This document shows, piece after piece, positions 7,032-14,164 of a DNA stretch of 18,343 nucleotides. Below the pieces are notes generated by a model. That model made no database searches, was not told the origin of the DNA, and saw only the letters and a program-made list of their open reading frames with translations. The DNA is from Methanomicrobiales archaeon (GTDB lineage Archaea; Halobacteriota; Syntropharchaeia; Alkanophagales; Methanospirareceae): contig QEXZ01000016.1 in NCBI GenBank assembly GCA_003160755.1, positions 1-18,343 of the forward strand, in the 5' to 3' direction. Every line of letters begins with the position of its first letter. The first letter of the stretch is position 1. Position numbers and translations under genes: made by a program.

Positions 7032-8366
7032 TCACAACTTACCATAAAGCCATCTTTCGCTTAGCGTTATCCCTCTTTCACTCAATTCCTTTCTCACCTC
7101 CTCTGGCTTCTCTGTTCTTCTAAAAACAGTTCCTTCGTCACCTTTCTCCACCAGAATCAAATCTTTTGGTTCCACTATGTCCACAACCATAGGAGAATGA
7201 GTCGTCAATATCGTCATGCACTCGCTCATCTTCAACTCGTCTATTAGCAACTCCAGAGCCTTTGCATGCAACGAATTCTCTACCTCATCCACGACTAACA
7301 AACTCGGTTCTGACTCCAATGCGGTTAAAATTGTCAATGCTTTGTAAAAGCCGTCAGAGATTCCTAGAGCTGTCAGTTCTAAAAGTCTTCCGGATGTGTA
7401 TCTCTCAAATACTTTCATCAAAACCCTTCCATCCTGCGTCAACTCAAATCTCAAACTCGTATCTGGAAATATATAGGACAGTAACGAATCAACCCTGTCA
7501 GGTATTTTGTTCTCTTTTAAGAATTGGTTATATAGAATATTACAAACGTTGTTTCCGTCTTCAGAGATAAGAACATCTCTTCTTTGCTTGTAAGGCTCTT
7601 TCATTTTTCTTATGTCCAATCCCTTTAGAATTGTGATATTTTCTATAAATTTCTGGATTAGTCGTTCCATTTCCCACGAAAATGGTACTCTCGTTTCAAT
7701 TTGCTCTTTCGTAGACGGTTCCAAGATAAGCAATTGATATTGTTGTACTGGTTGTTGTTGATAGCTTACGAGGCTTAAAGTCAAATTTTCCCTATAGTTA
7801 GCCATCTTATTGTACCCGAATACACTAAATACGCTAGAAGGAATATCCTCTTTGTTTACCCTGACACTTTGCTCTATTAAACCTTTTTTTCCTCTCCTGA
7901 AAAATTGGTCGAATGGTGCTTCTTCCCCCCACCAGTGTTGAATTTTGTCCCAAGCCTCTTCAAAGAATTTCTTGTCATGTCGCACTCTCAGCCATTCCCC
8001 TTCCCTCTCAAGCGTTAAAATTCCTTCTATTTCAAACGCTTCCTTCAATATCTGAAATCTTCCGCCAACACCCGTGAAAACCGTTTCAAAAGAGAAATTG
8101 TAGCCTGCTAATTCGAAGAATAACTTCACAGTTATCGGCAATTCTTCTTTTCTATCCCATACAACGTTGTCATAGCCCCACCAATCCAGAAAAGGAAACG
8201 GCTCTCTATCCACATATATTCTCCTCAATAATGTGAACAACTCAACAAAATTCGTTTTACCTGAGGCGTTTGGTCCAATCACCACGTTGAAATCCATCAA
8301 CTCGATACTGCAATCCTCGAGACTTTTGAAATTTTTTATCTCTATCTTCTTCAGCATCGCTCTCAT
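7032..8366 (-). CDS. AAA_21 / OLD-like ABC-type ATPase
   Basis: A 444-residue RecF/SMC-type ATPase. It starts with KIEIKNFKSLEDCSIEL and Walker A GPNASGKT (31-38). Its C-terminal half has the signature-like ALGISDGFYKALTIL, Walker B LLVVDEVENSLH (D360-E361) and the switch histidine in ILTTHSPMVVDIV. This layout is that of single-gene or paired OLD-family defence ATPases that drive a Toprim nuclease. Here the nuclease is not fused; the following minus-strand gene is a small Toprim-like protein, so the pair resembles the ATPase plus Toprim arrangement of PARIS or split Gabija (inference). The start may be 8366 or the in-frame ATG at 8357. It diverges from the BREX-like cassette. Confidence 0.85.
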   Translation of the reverse strand: MRAMLKKIEIKNFKSLEDCSIELMDFNVVIGPNASGKTNFVELFTLLRRIYVDREPFPFLDWWGYDNVVWDRKEELPITVKLFFELAGYNFSFETVFTGVGGRFQILKEAFEIEGILTLEREGEWLRVRHDKKFFEEAWDKIQHWWGEEAPFDQFFRRGKKGLIEQSVRVNKEDIPSSVFSVFGYNKMANYRENLTLSLVSYQQQPVQQYQLLILEPSTKEQIETRVPFSWEMERLIQKFIENITILKGLDIRKMKEPYKQRRDVLISEDGNNVCNILYNQFLKENKIPDRVDSLLSYIFPDTSLRFELTQDGRVLMKVFERYTSGRLLELTALGISDGFYKALTILTALESEPSLLVVDEVENSLHAKALELLIDELKMSECMTILTTHSPMVVDIVEPKDLILVEKGDEGTVFRRTEKPEEVRKELSERGITLSERWLYGKL

Positions 8367-8382
8367 CTTGATGTGGGATCCT

Positions 8383-8392
8383 TATCATATAA
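8383..8392 (-). promoter_or_regulatory. Putative TATA box for the ATPase gene
   Basis: Minus-strand TTTATATGAT lies about 17-26 bases ahead of the ATG at 8366, fitting an archaeal promoter with a very short leader. Confidence 0.4.
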
Positions 8393-8441
8393 ACCTTTAT
8401 GATTTTCGGAGGAATTTGGGTTTGGATATTTGGATAAATAG

Positions 8442-8479
8442 AGAGGAAGTCTTTCAGCTGCATTGGCTCAGCTTCCTCT
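8442..8479. repeat. 8-bp inverted repeat in the divergent promoter region
   Basis: AGAGGAAG (8442-8449) and CTTCCTCT (8472-8479) are perfect complements separated by 22 bases. They lie between the divergent ATPase and BREX-like promoters and could be an operator pair. Confidence 0.3.
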
Positions 8480-8502
8480 GGGTAAATTTTACATTATTCT
8501 TA

Positions 8503-8536
8503 TTTATATTAGAAATATTAAACTAATGATAGGGGG
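8503..8536 (+). promoter_or_regulatory. TATA box and Shine-Dalgarno of the BREX-like cassette
   Basis: TTTATATTA at 8503-8511 is a TATA-box candidate about 32-40 bases ahead of ATG 8543. AGGGGG at 8531-8536 is a strong ribosome site at the right spacing. Confidence 0.5.
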
Positions 8537-8542
8537 ATTAAC

Positions 8543-9490
8543 ATGGATGTAGAAGAAAAAGACCTTCTAAAAACACTTTCTAAAGAAGGGGCTAATATCA
8601 AGGATATACAGAAGTCTATTCGCACAGTTAAAAGATTGGCAGAGAATGAACCACTGACTAATTTATATAAGATAAAACAGGAGGTGGTCAAAATCGAAAA
8701 GACATTAAAGCAAAGCAAGTTAGATGAGTTTGTTAAAGAGGGTATAGAGCAGCACATACAGCAGGTAAAATTAAAAATCCCTGAGTGGGAAGAGAAAACC
8801 AAGAAAAGCTTTGGGCAGCGATTAGAACAAACTCTTCAACAGTTGGGGTTTGAGTTAAAAGGGCATTATCCTACGCTCAAAGTTTCATTTTACACCTTAA
8901 AAATTGATTTAGATAATAATAACATTGAGATTTGGTATGGACCTGAGCAAGAGAAATTAGATTCATCTAAGCTTATACCAGAAACAATCGCGCAAAAACT
9001 GAAATATGCCCATGCCCAAATCACACAGAGACAATTCGATGATAATACTTTTCTGTCCAGTTTATACGATGCGTATAGAGTTGCTGTCTATCGCAATGAT
9101 GGAAAAATTGGAGATGCCGCACCTATCACGGCTGTTCTTTCAAATTTGGCTTTTCTGATTCAAAGTCGGAATTTTAAAATGAACCCCACAAAAAGCAATT
9201 ACAGAGATTATGGGCGTGTTTTCTTCAGTTATGATTTATACAGGTTAACGGAGAGGAGGATTGAAAATCTTGAACTTAGCCTCATATCTGCTACGAGGGC
9301 ATATACCCGAAGAAGGTCAGATTTTTTGTGGATTCCTTCTAATGAAAAAGGTGGAGGTAATTATATTTCACATATTAAGTTTCGAGAGAGGGAACAAGAA
9401 ACAAATTATAGACACAGATTAACGCAGATTAACACAGATACGCAGATTAACACAGATGAAAAGAGCAATGCCGTTAGCCCAGCGCAATGA
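8543..9490 (+). CDS. Coiled-coil protein of unknown family, first gene of BREX-like cassette
   Basis: 315 residues, not recognised as a named family. Residues ~1-100 are charged and helical, probably a coiled coil (many EK/KQ heptads). Residues ~150-280 look like a folded conserved domain: QRQFDDNTFLSSLYDAYRVA, GDAAPITAVLSNLAFLIQ, YGRVFFSYDLYRL, then RRRSDFLWIPSNEKGGG. It has no nuclease, methylase or phosphatase motif. The last ~27 residues (TQINTD repeated twice) come from a dispersed DNA repeat, so the original C-terminus was probably near residue 285. It heads the plus-strand cassette and has its own promoter and ribosome site. Its fixed place before two BREX-type ATPases suggests a scaffold or sensor role (inference). 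Confidence 0.75.
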   Translation: MDVEEKDLLKTLSKEGANIKDIQKSIRTVKRLAENEPLTNLYKIKQEVVKIEKTLKQSKLDEFVKEGIEQHIQQVKLKIPEWEEKTKKSFGQRLEQTLQQLGFELKGHYPTLKVSFYTLKIDLDNNNIEIWYGPEQEKLDSSKLIPETIAQKLKYAHAQITQRQFDDNTFLSSLYDAYRVAVYRNDGKIGDAAPITAVLSNLAFLIQSRNFKMNPTKSNYRDYGRVFFSYDLYRLTERRIENLELSLISATRAYTRRRSDFLWIPSNEKGGGNYISHIKFREREQETNYRHRLTQINTDTQINTDEKSNAVSPAQ

Positions 9491-9525
9491 ATAGAAGAAA
9501 AAATCCGTGTAAATCCATGTCTTAA
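9411..9525. repeat. Dispersed CACAGATTAACAC-type imperfect inverted-repeat element
   Basis: The left part has CACAGATTAACGCAGATTAA and then two tandem 18-bp units (9423-9440, 9441-9458). The right part (9504-9522), reverse complemented, reads AGACATGGATTTACACGGA, an imperfect complement of AGACACAGATTAACGCAGA on the left. The element overlaps the end of the coiled-coil gene and supplies its stop region. Similar words recur at 17812-17944. Confidence 0.6.
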
Positions 9526-9536
9526 ATAGAAGAAAG

Positions 9537-9550
9537 TTATACTTTATATA
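9537..9550 (+). promoter_or_regulatory. Putative TATA box before first BREX-type ATPase
   Basis: TTATACTTTATATA lies 14-27 bases ahead of ATG 9564, and no clear ribosome site follows, so a leaderless or near-leaderless transcript is possible. The same core TTATACTTTAT recurs at 10860-10870 before the second ATPase. Confidence 0.45.
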
Positions 9551-9563
9551 CTGTACAACAAAA

Positions 9564-10820
9564 ATGGCAAACAGAGAAATTGAAATAGACTCGCAAGTTG
9601 CAAGGTGGATCCTGGAAATCGTAGGAATGGGCAATCCTCCTGAATATGGGTCCCAGTATTTTACCGTTGGATTGGATGATTACCTCAGCACAATTGATGA
9701 AGAGTATCTCAAAACCCATATAAAGAATGGTGGCTCGATATTTAAAATGGTAATCGGCACCTATGGAGGTGGCAAAACACACTTTTTGTATTCCATTAGA
9801 GAAAAAGCATGGGGATATAACTATATCTCATCATATATATCCTTAAGCCCCAAAGAAACACCATTTCATAAACTGGAACTGGTTTACAAAGCAATCGTTG
9901 CGAACCTTATGTATCCACAAACACCCGAAGAACTTTTATCCGGGTATGATAGAGGAATAGAAGCAGTTATAAAGACGTGGTATAGCCAAAAATATCAGGA
10001 GCTGTCAGCGAAATTATCCGACGATGCTATACGAAAAGAACTCAACAGTTATGCTTCTTCGCTTGGTTCTTATGAAAGTACAAGCTTCAGAAATGCGGTA
10101 AAAGAAGCTTTTTTGTGCTTGGCAGAAAAGAAGGAGAATGATTTTACACTGATTCTGCAATGGTTAAAGGGTGAAAATTCCCAAAAAAACTTTCTTAATA
10201 ATCTTGGTATCTTTGAGGAAATAGACAAAAGTACGGCGTTCAGGATGATTCGTTCTCTTATACAGTGGATTCGGGAAATAGGCTATTCTGGTCTCATTAT
10301 GCTTATGGACGAAGCAGAACAAACGTCAAGCATGAGTCGTAAGGAAAAAGACACGCTTTTGAGTAACTTGCGGGAACTTATTGATGCCTGTGGACATGCA
10401 AACGTAAAAAATACGATGTTCTTTTATGCCGTCCCTGATGAAAGCTTCCTTGACGGACAAACACAAATTTATGTAGCGTTACGTCAAAGAATTTCCGGTG
10501 TTTTCGACACAGAAATCAATCCAAGGGGTGTAAAGATAGATCTTGAAAAAATCCCTGTTGAAGCAGTGGATATGCTGGCAGAAATAGGGAGAAAATTGGC
10601 ACGAATTTACGAAATAGCCTATAAAACTCCGTTTAAGTCCGACACGCTGGAAGAAAGCATAGAAAATATTGCCAATGCCGCTTATGAGAAAAAATTTGAA
10701 ATCGGCTACAAGCGACTCTTTGTTAAGAGTGTTATTAATGCTTTTGATATACTGCGCAGCTCAGAAAAGCTGGTGTCTATCGAAAGGGCGCGTGAAGTAG
10801 TCGATGCAAATATGCATTAA
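9564..10820 (+). CDS. BREX-type P-loop ATPase 1 (BrxC/BrxD, DUF2791-like)
   Basis: 418 residues. Walker A is IGTYGGGKTHFL (65-76) and Walker B LIMLMDEAEQ (244-253), followed by a MFFYAVPDESFL sensor-like strand and RQRISGVFD, which could hold the arginine finger. The order and style match the ATP-binding proteins of BREX systems (BrxD and the ATPase part of BrxC/PglY). It is shorter than BrxC (about 1,200 residues) and close in size to BrxD. It probably forms a DNA-associated AAA+ ring, perhaps mixed with the next ATPase (inference). It follows the coiled-coil gene by 73 bases and has its own TATA-like site. Confidence 0.82.
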   Translation: MANREIEIDSQVARWILEIVGMGNPPEYGSQYFTVGLDDYLSTIDEEYLKTHIKNGGSIFKMVIGTYGGGKTHFLYSIREKAWGYNYISSYISLSPKETPFHKLELVYKAIVANLMYPQTPEELLSGYDRGIEAVIKTWYSQKYQELSAKLSDDAIRKELNSYASSLGSYESTSFRNAVKEAFLCLAEKKENDFTLILQWLKGENSQKNFLNNLGIFEEIDKSTAFRMIRSLIQWIREIGYSGLIMLMDEAEQTSSMSRKEKDTLLSNLRELIDACGHANVKNTMFFYAVPDESFLDGQTQIYVALRQRISGVFDTEINPRGVKIDLEKIPVEAVDMLAEIGRKLARIYEIAYKTPFKSDTLEESIENIANAAYEKKFEIGYKRLFVKSVINAFDILRSSEKLVSIERAREVVDANMH

Positions 10821-10821
10821 A

Positions 10822-10848
10822 AAAGCTTTCTTTCAAAAAGAAAGCTTT
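10822..10848 (+). repeat. Perfect 12-bp hairpin between the two ATPase genes
   Basis: AAAGCTTTCTTT (10822-10833) and AAAGAAAGCTTT (10837-10848) are exact reverse complements around a 3-base CAA loop, starting two bases after the stop of the first ATPase. It has no T-run after it, so it may be a processing or attenuation hairpin rather than a terminator. Confidence 0.6.
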
Positions 10849-10859
10849 ACCAAAGAAAA

Positions 10860-10870
10860 TTATACTTTAT
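10860..10870 (+). promoter_or_regulatory. Putative internal TATA box before second BREX-type ATPase
   Basis: TTATACTTTAT repeats the element seen at 9537-9547 and lies 24-34 bases ahead of GTG 10894, just after the hairpin. This supports 10894 as the start and an internal transcript. Confidence 0.4.
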
Positions 10871-10893
10871 CTACGATAAAAAAGGGCAGAAAA

Positions 10894-12228
10894 GTGTCGC
10901 AATTAATTGAACACATAATTTATGGAAAAGGAGAAGTAATTGAGCGCAGATATAGGGGATTTGAACTTCGTGTAAAATTTAATAATGGACTTTTAAGGTG
11001 GATAAGAAGAGAAGAAGTGCGATTTTTAATAGAAACGCCTGTTTTGTCAAAACCTGAAGTTCTAAAACCTCGCATCATGCCAAAAGAGCAGTATAAAGCA
11101 AGACAAATGATTGAAGCCTTCAGGTTAGGAATTGTTCCCCATGAACATGTGGAGGAATTTACATTTGGTCGCGATGTGGAAATAGAAGGCATTAAAAACA
11201 GGCTAAACCAAGCAAAAGAAGGATCGCAGGTACTAATCGGTGGCTATGGAAGCGGAAAGACGCATCTTTTGGAACATATCTATGCAACAGCACTAAAAAA
11301 TAATTGGGCTGTTTCGTTAGTGGAACTCAGCTCTAACGAATTGCCTTTCTATAAGCCAAAAAGGATTTACGAAGCTATTATTAATTCCTTCCGATTCCAA
11401 AAAGAAGGATATCAATACGATTTTAGGGAATTTCTGCGGTCAATAGCGAGAACTGAGGATTCCTACAAACTCGAAGAGCATCTGTATCTTGGTGAAATTA
11501 TTAGAAAGTTAAGAAGTGGTGAGGATAAGGAATATCTTTGGGAATGGATAGAAGGGTATCCAAGTTGGGAGTATTTAGGAGGATGTCCTCGTATGTATGA
11601 TAAGGCTACGTGTGCGAATATTTATTGTTATATATTGAGTGGGATTGGTTGGGCTGCGAGAAACATCATTGGGCTTGATGGTTTTGTAATCCTATTGGAC
11701 GAAGCGGAAAGTGTTGAACCCTACTGGTTTTCGTATTACCAAAATAATAAAGTATGGAACTTTTTGAAAGGATTCGTTTCAATGACAAAAAATGATGAAC
11801 GACTCAGGAGAGAAGTGAATGAGAATAATTTTTATAAGCATAAAATATATAGGGGATACTGGGGACATGAAACTAAGTTACAATATTGTGGTTATAGCCG
11901 CTTACCCTTTCTATGGGAGAACCCCAGTTATGTTGAAACCGTTTTTGCCTTCGTCCCTCATCAGGTTTTAGACTCACGAGAGCCTCTTAATACAATACCA
12001 CGTATTAAAATAGAACGTATTGAAGAGAAATTTTTAAGAGAAATGTTAGAGAGGGCATCGTCGATATATGAACAGGCATACAATACTCCTATCAACCAAG
12101 AGCTACTCCCAAGAATCTACGAACTGCTTCCAAGAGATAATATTCGCATCTTTATCAAAGCGGCGGTAGAAGCTTTTGACCTCCTTCTCTTTCATCCGGA
12201 TAGGAGAGTAGAAGAACTGTTGAGATGA
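10894..12228 (+). CDS. BREX-type P-loop ATPase 2 with N-terminal Tudor/SH3-like segment (BrxD-like)
   Basis: 444 residues from GTG 10894; the frame is open to ATG 10804 (474 residues), but those 30 codons run through a perfect hairpin and overlap the previous gene by 17 bases. Using the longer numbering, residues ~36-75 (GKGEVIERRYRGFELRVKF, then LRWIRREEVRFL) resemble the small Tudor/SH3-like domain at the end of UvrD/PcrA helicases. Walker A is GGYGSGKTH (146-154) and Walker B FVILLDEAES (294-303). Between them is the ANIYCYILSGIGWAARNI segment typical of BREX ATP-binding proteins, here preceded by two cysteines. It is probably a DNA-translocation or loading AAA+ protein partnering the other ATPase. 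Its stop is one base from the helicase start. Confidence 0.82.
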   Translation: MSQLIEHIIYGKGEVIERRYRGFELRVKFNNGLLRWIRREEVRFLIETPVLSKPEVLKPRIMPKEQYKARQMIEAFRLGIVPHEHVEEFTFGRDVEIEGIKNRLNQAKEGSQVLIGGYGSGKTHLLEHIYATALKNNWAVSLVELSSNELPFYKPKRIYEAIINSFRFQKEGYQYDFREFLRSIARTEDSYKLEEHLYLGEIIRKLRSGEDKEYLWEWIEGYPSWEYLGGCPRMYDKATCANIYCYILSGIGWAARNIIGLDGFVILLDEAESVEPYWFSYYQNNKVWNFLKGFVSMTKNDERLRREVNENNFYKHKIYRGYWGHETKLQYCGYSRLPFLWENPSYVETVFAFVPHQVLDSREPLNTIPRIKIERIEEKFLREMLERASSIYEQAYNTPINQELLPRIYELLPRDNIRIFIKAAVEAFDLLLFHPDRRVEELLR

Positions 12229-12229
12229 C

Positions 12230-13813
12230 ATGACAGATAGAGAAACAATCAAAGAACTGAAAAGAGAGCTTAAACGAACATGGCTAACGTTTTTTGGTAG
12301 ATTTGGGAAACTCCTACCTGTCCAAATAGAAACAATACCCGTGGTTATAGCGGGAAAAAATGCAGTTGTTACGTCTCCTGCTGCAAGTGGAAAGACAGAA
12401 GCGGTTATTGCACCTCTGGCTGAAAGATTTTTTAATGACGGTTGGGCGAACCTGGCAATACTTTATATCTCCCCTACAAGGGCATTGGTTAACGATGTGT
12501 ATTATCGGCTGAAAGAGCAGCTTGAGGATTTAGGCATTTACACATCATTAAAAACCGGCGACAGCCCTTCATTCAATCCTAAAAAGCTACCGAATTTACT
12601 CATAACAACTCCCGAATCCTTCGATTCGCTAATTTGCAGGCATCCTCAAGCCTTTAAAGAGTTGAGAGCCGTTGTGCTTGACGAAATTCATCTTATAGAT
12701 AATACATACCGGGGTGACCAGATTCGCTTGCTTTTGAAAAGACTCCGATACATTACAGAAACAGTGTTTAATATTTATGCTCTTTCCGCAACCATAGCTG
12801 ACCCGAAAGATATAGGAAACCGCTATTTTAACGATTTTGAAGTTATTAAATCTCATGGCAGGCGTGAACTCGAATATACGCTGGTCAAGTCGCTTAAAGA
12901 GGTCTTTGAACATGCAAGAAACGAAAAACTCAAGAAGCTGCTAATTTTCTGCAACAGAAGAAAAAGTGTAGAAATGATGGCAGTGGAAGCGAGGAATTTG
13001 TGGGGACGGGAGAAAGTTGTCGTTCACCATGGGAGCTTAAGCAAAGCAATTCGCGAAGAAGCAGAAAGTTTTATGAAAGAATCATCATTTGGAATTTGCA
13101 TAGCTACCATGACATTAGAGATTGGTATAGATATTGGAGATATTGATGCGATAGTTCTTGCTGAGGTCCCTTGGGGCACATCTTCATTACTTCAGCGTAT
13201 CGGAAGGGGAAACAGACGAACTCAAAAGAACAGAGTTTTTGCTTTGTACGATTCAGAAGATGAGGCGGCGTTACTGAAGGAGATGTTAAATGTGGCAATT
13301 GATGGTTATGTTGAAGAAGTTGATTATTTACCTGACTTATCCGTAGTGGTGCAGCAAACATTTTCATCTCTTTATGCCTCTCCTAATGGTTTAGGAGACG
13401 AGTATTTTTCGGGGATATTTAACGAATTCTGTTCAGAAGATGAGCTTAAAGACATTTTGAGGCATCTTGTAGAACATGAATGGATAGAAAAAGGAAACGG
13501 AAGATGGCGTGCATCTACTAAATTAATGGACTTGGGAGGATGGGGAAAGATTCATTCTAATATAGCCGACTCAAAAGCATTAAAGGTTTATGATATTAAC
13601 TCACAACAAAGCATCGGCGAGGTTCAATATCCAATTGACGATGTTTTTGCCTTGGCTGGGCGGGTTTGGAAAATAATTAATGCGAGCGGGAATAGAATAT
13701 ATGTGAAACAAGTGAAAGCGAAAGCACCAGCGGTGAAATTCAAGCGTCATGCTTCAAAAGGAGCATTTTATTATCTTTTGCCGAAGGAGTTGAGGACTGC
13801 CTACACCGCATAG
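12230..13813 (+). CDS. SF2 DEAD/DEAH-box helicase (Lhr/BrxHI-like)
   Basis: 527 residues with a full set of SF2 motifs: LLPVQIETIPVV (Q-like), Walker A SPAASGKTE (49-57), SPTRALVND (Ia), TTPES, DEIH (151-154), SAT (186-188), FCNRRKSVEMM (IV), GIDIGDID (V) and QRIGRGNR (322-329). The motif spellings and the C-terminal extension after motif VI are those of Lhr-type helicases and of BrxHI of BREX type 2; it is much shorter than full Lhr (about 900 or more residues). It should unwind or translocate on nucleic acid. One base separates it from the ATPase 2 stop, so the two are translationally coupled. It ends the cassette; the next features are gene remnants. Confidence 0.88.
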   Translation: MTDRETIKELKRELKRTWLTFFGRFGKLLPVQIETIPVVIAGKNAVVTSPAASGKTEAVIAPLAERFFNDGWANLAILYISPTRALVNDVYYRLKEQLEDLGIYTSLKTGDSPSFNPKKLPNLLITTPESFDSLICRHPQAFKELRAVVLDEIHLIDNTYRGDQIRLLLKRLRYITETVFNIYALSATIADPKDIGNRYFNDFEVIKSHGRRELEYTLVKSLKEVFEHARNEKLKKLLIFCNRRKSVEMMAVEARNLWGREKVVVHHGSLSKAIREEAESFMKESSFGICIATMTLEIGIDIGDIDAIVLAEVPWGTSSLLQRIGRGNRRTQKNRVFALYDSEDEAALLKEMLNVAIDGYVEEVDYLPDLSVVVQQTFSSLYASPNGLGDEYFSGIFNEFCSEDELKDILRHLVEHEWIEKGNGRWRASTKLMDLGGWGKIHSNIADSKALKVYDINSQQSIGEVQYPIDDVFALAGRVWKIINASGNRIYVKQVKAKAPAVKFKRHASKGAFYYLLPKELRTAYTA

Positions 13814-13829
13814 GTAAAGAGAAAGAGTT

Positions 13830-13946
13830 CTATTTAAGATATATATAGATAGATTAAAACGTGAAGATATTCTCGTTTGTCTGGATTACGCCGCAACCCT
13901 TGCTGATGAGCAGCAAGTAAAAGAGAAACCAAAAATGCCTCTTTGA
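13830..13946 (+). pseudogene. C-terminal remnant of a DUF433 antitoxin
   Basis: In the frame starting at 13830 the DNA reads LKREDILVCLDYAATLADEQQ and then TGA at 13944-13946. The RxDILxCLxYAA pattern is the C-terminal helix of DUF433 proteins, antitoxins of PIN-like (DUF5615) toxins. No start codon or N-terminal DUF433 motif precedes it, and no toxin gene follows, so it is a decayed remnant. It overlaps the left end of the second DUF2283 repeat. Confidence 0.55.
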
Positions 13947-14150
13947 AGGATAACTTACTTTTCATCGCAGACTGACAGAAATCGGCTCCCGTTCTTTCAA
14001 TGCACTTACCTTCAGGATGGAAAAGCCAATGATATTTCCTTCCTCATCAACTTTTTCCATCACTGCATCGTTTTCCGTCTCCCTGAAATATCCCGCTTTA
14101 CGCTCAAAAATAACTTCAAGATAATCCCCCTCGCGGTCATACCAAATTTT
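13926..14150. repeat. Copy 2 of the ~220-bp direct repeat
   Basis: Same orientation and about 94 percent identity over the coding part compared with 6244-6464, 7.7 kb away. The terminator hairpin of copy 1 is destroyed here by small insertions and changes. Confidence 0.8.
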
Positions 14151-14161
14151 CGCTCATCCAT
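13962..14161 (-). pseudogene. Second DUF2283 gene, frame-broken
   Basis: The minus strand encodes KIWYDREGDYLEVIF through to the family C-terminus (ISVSLR, stop at 13962), but no start lies in that frame: a TGA sits just upstream. An ATG at 14161 gives MDERK and then loses the frame. One extra A in the AAAA run near 14147-14150 would restore a complete 66-residue protein. It begins three bases after the ClC stop (14165), on the same strand. Either a recent frameshift or an assembly error explains this. Confidence 0.65.
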
Positions 14162-14164
14162 AGC

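Noticed and set aside
7262..7570. 102-codon plus-strand frame inside the OLD-like ATPase gene
   Set aside because: It is the shadow of the well-supported ATPase and has no features of its own.
8543..13813. A complete standard BREX type 1 or type 2 locus
   Set aside because: No PglX methylase, PglZ phosphatase, BrxL/Lon or PglW kinase is present, and neither ATPase has BrxC/PglY length.
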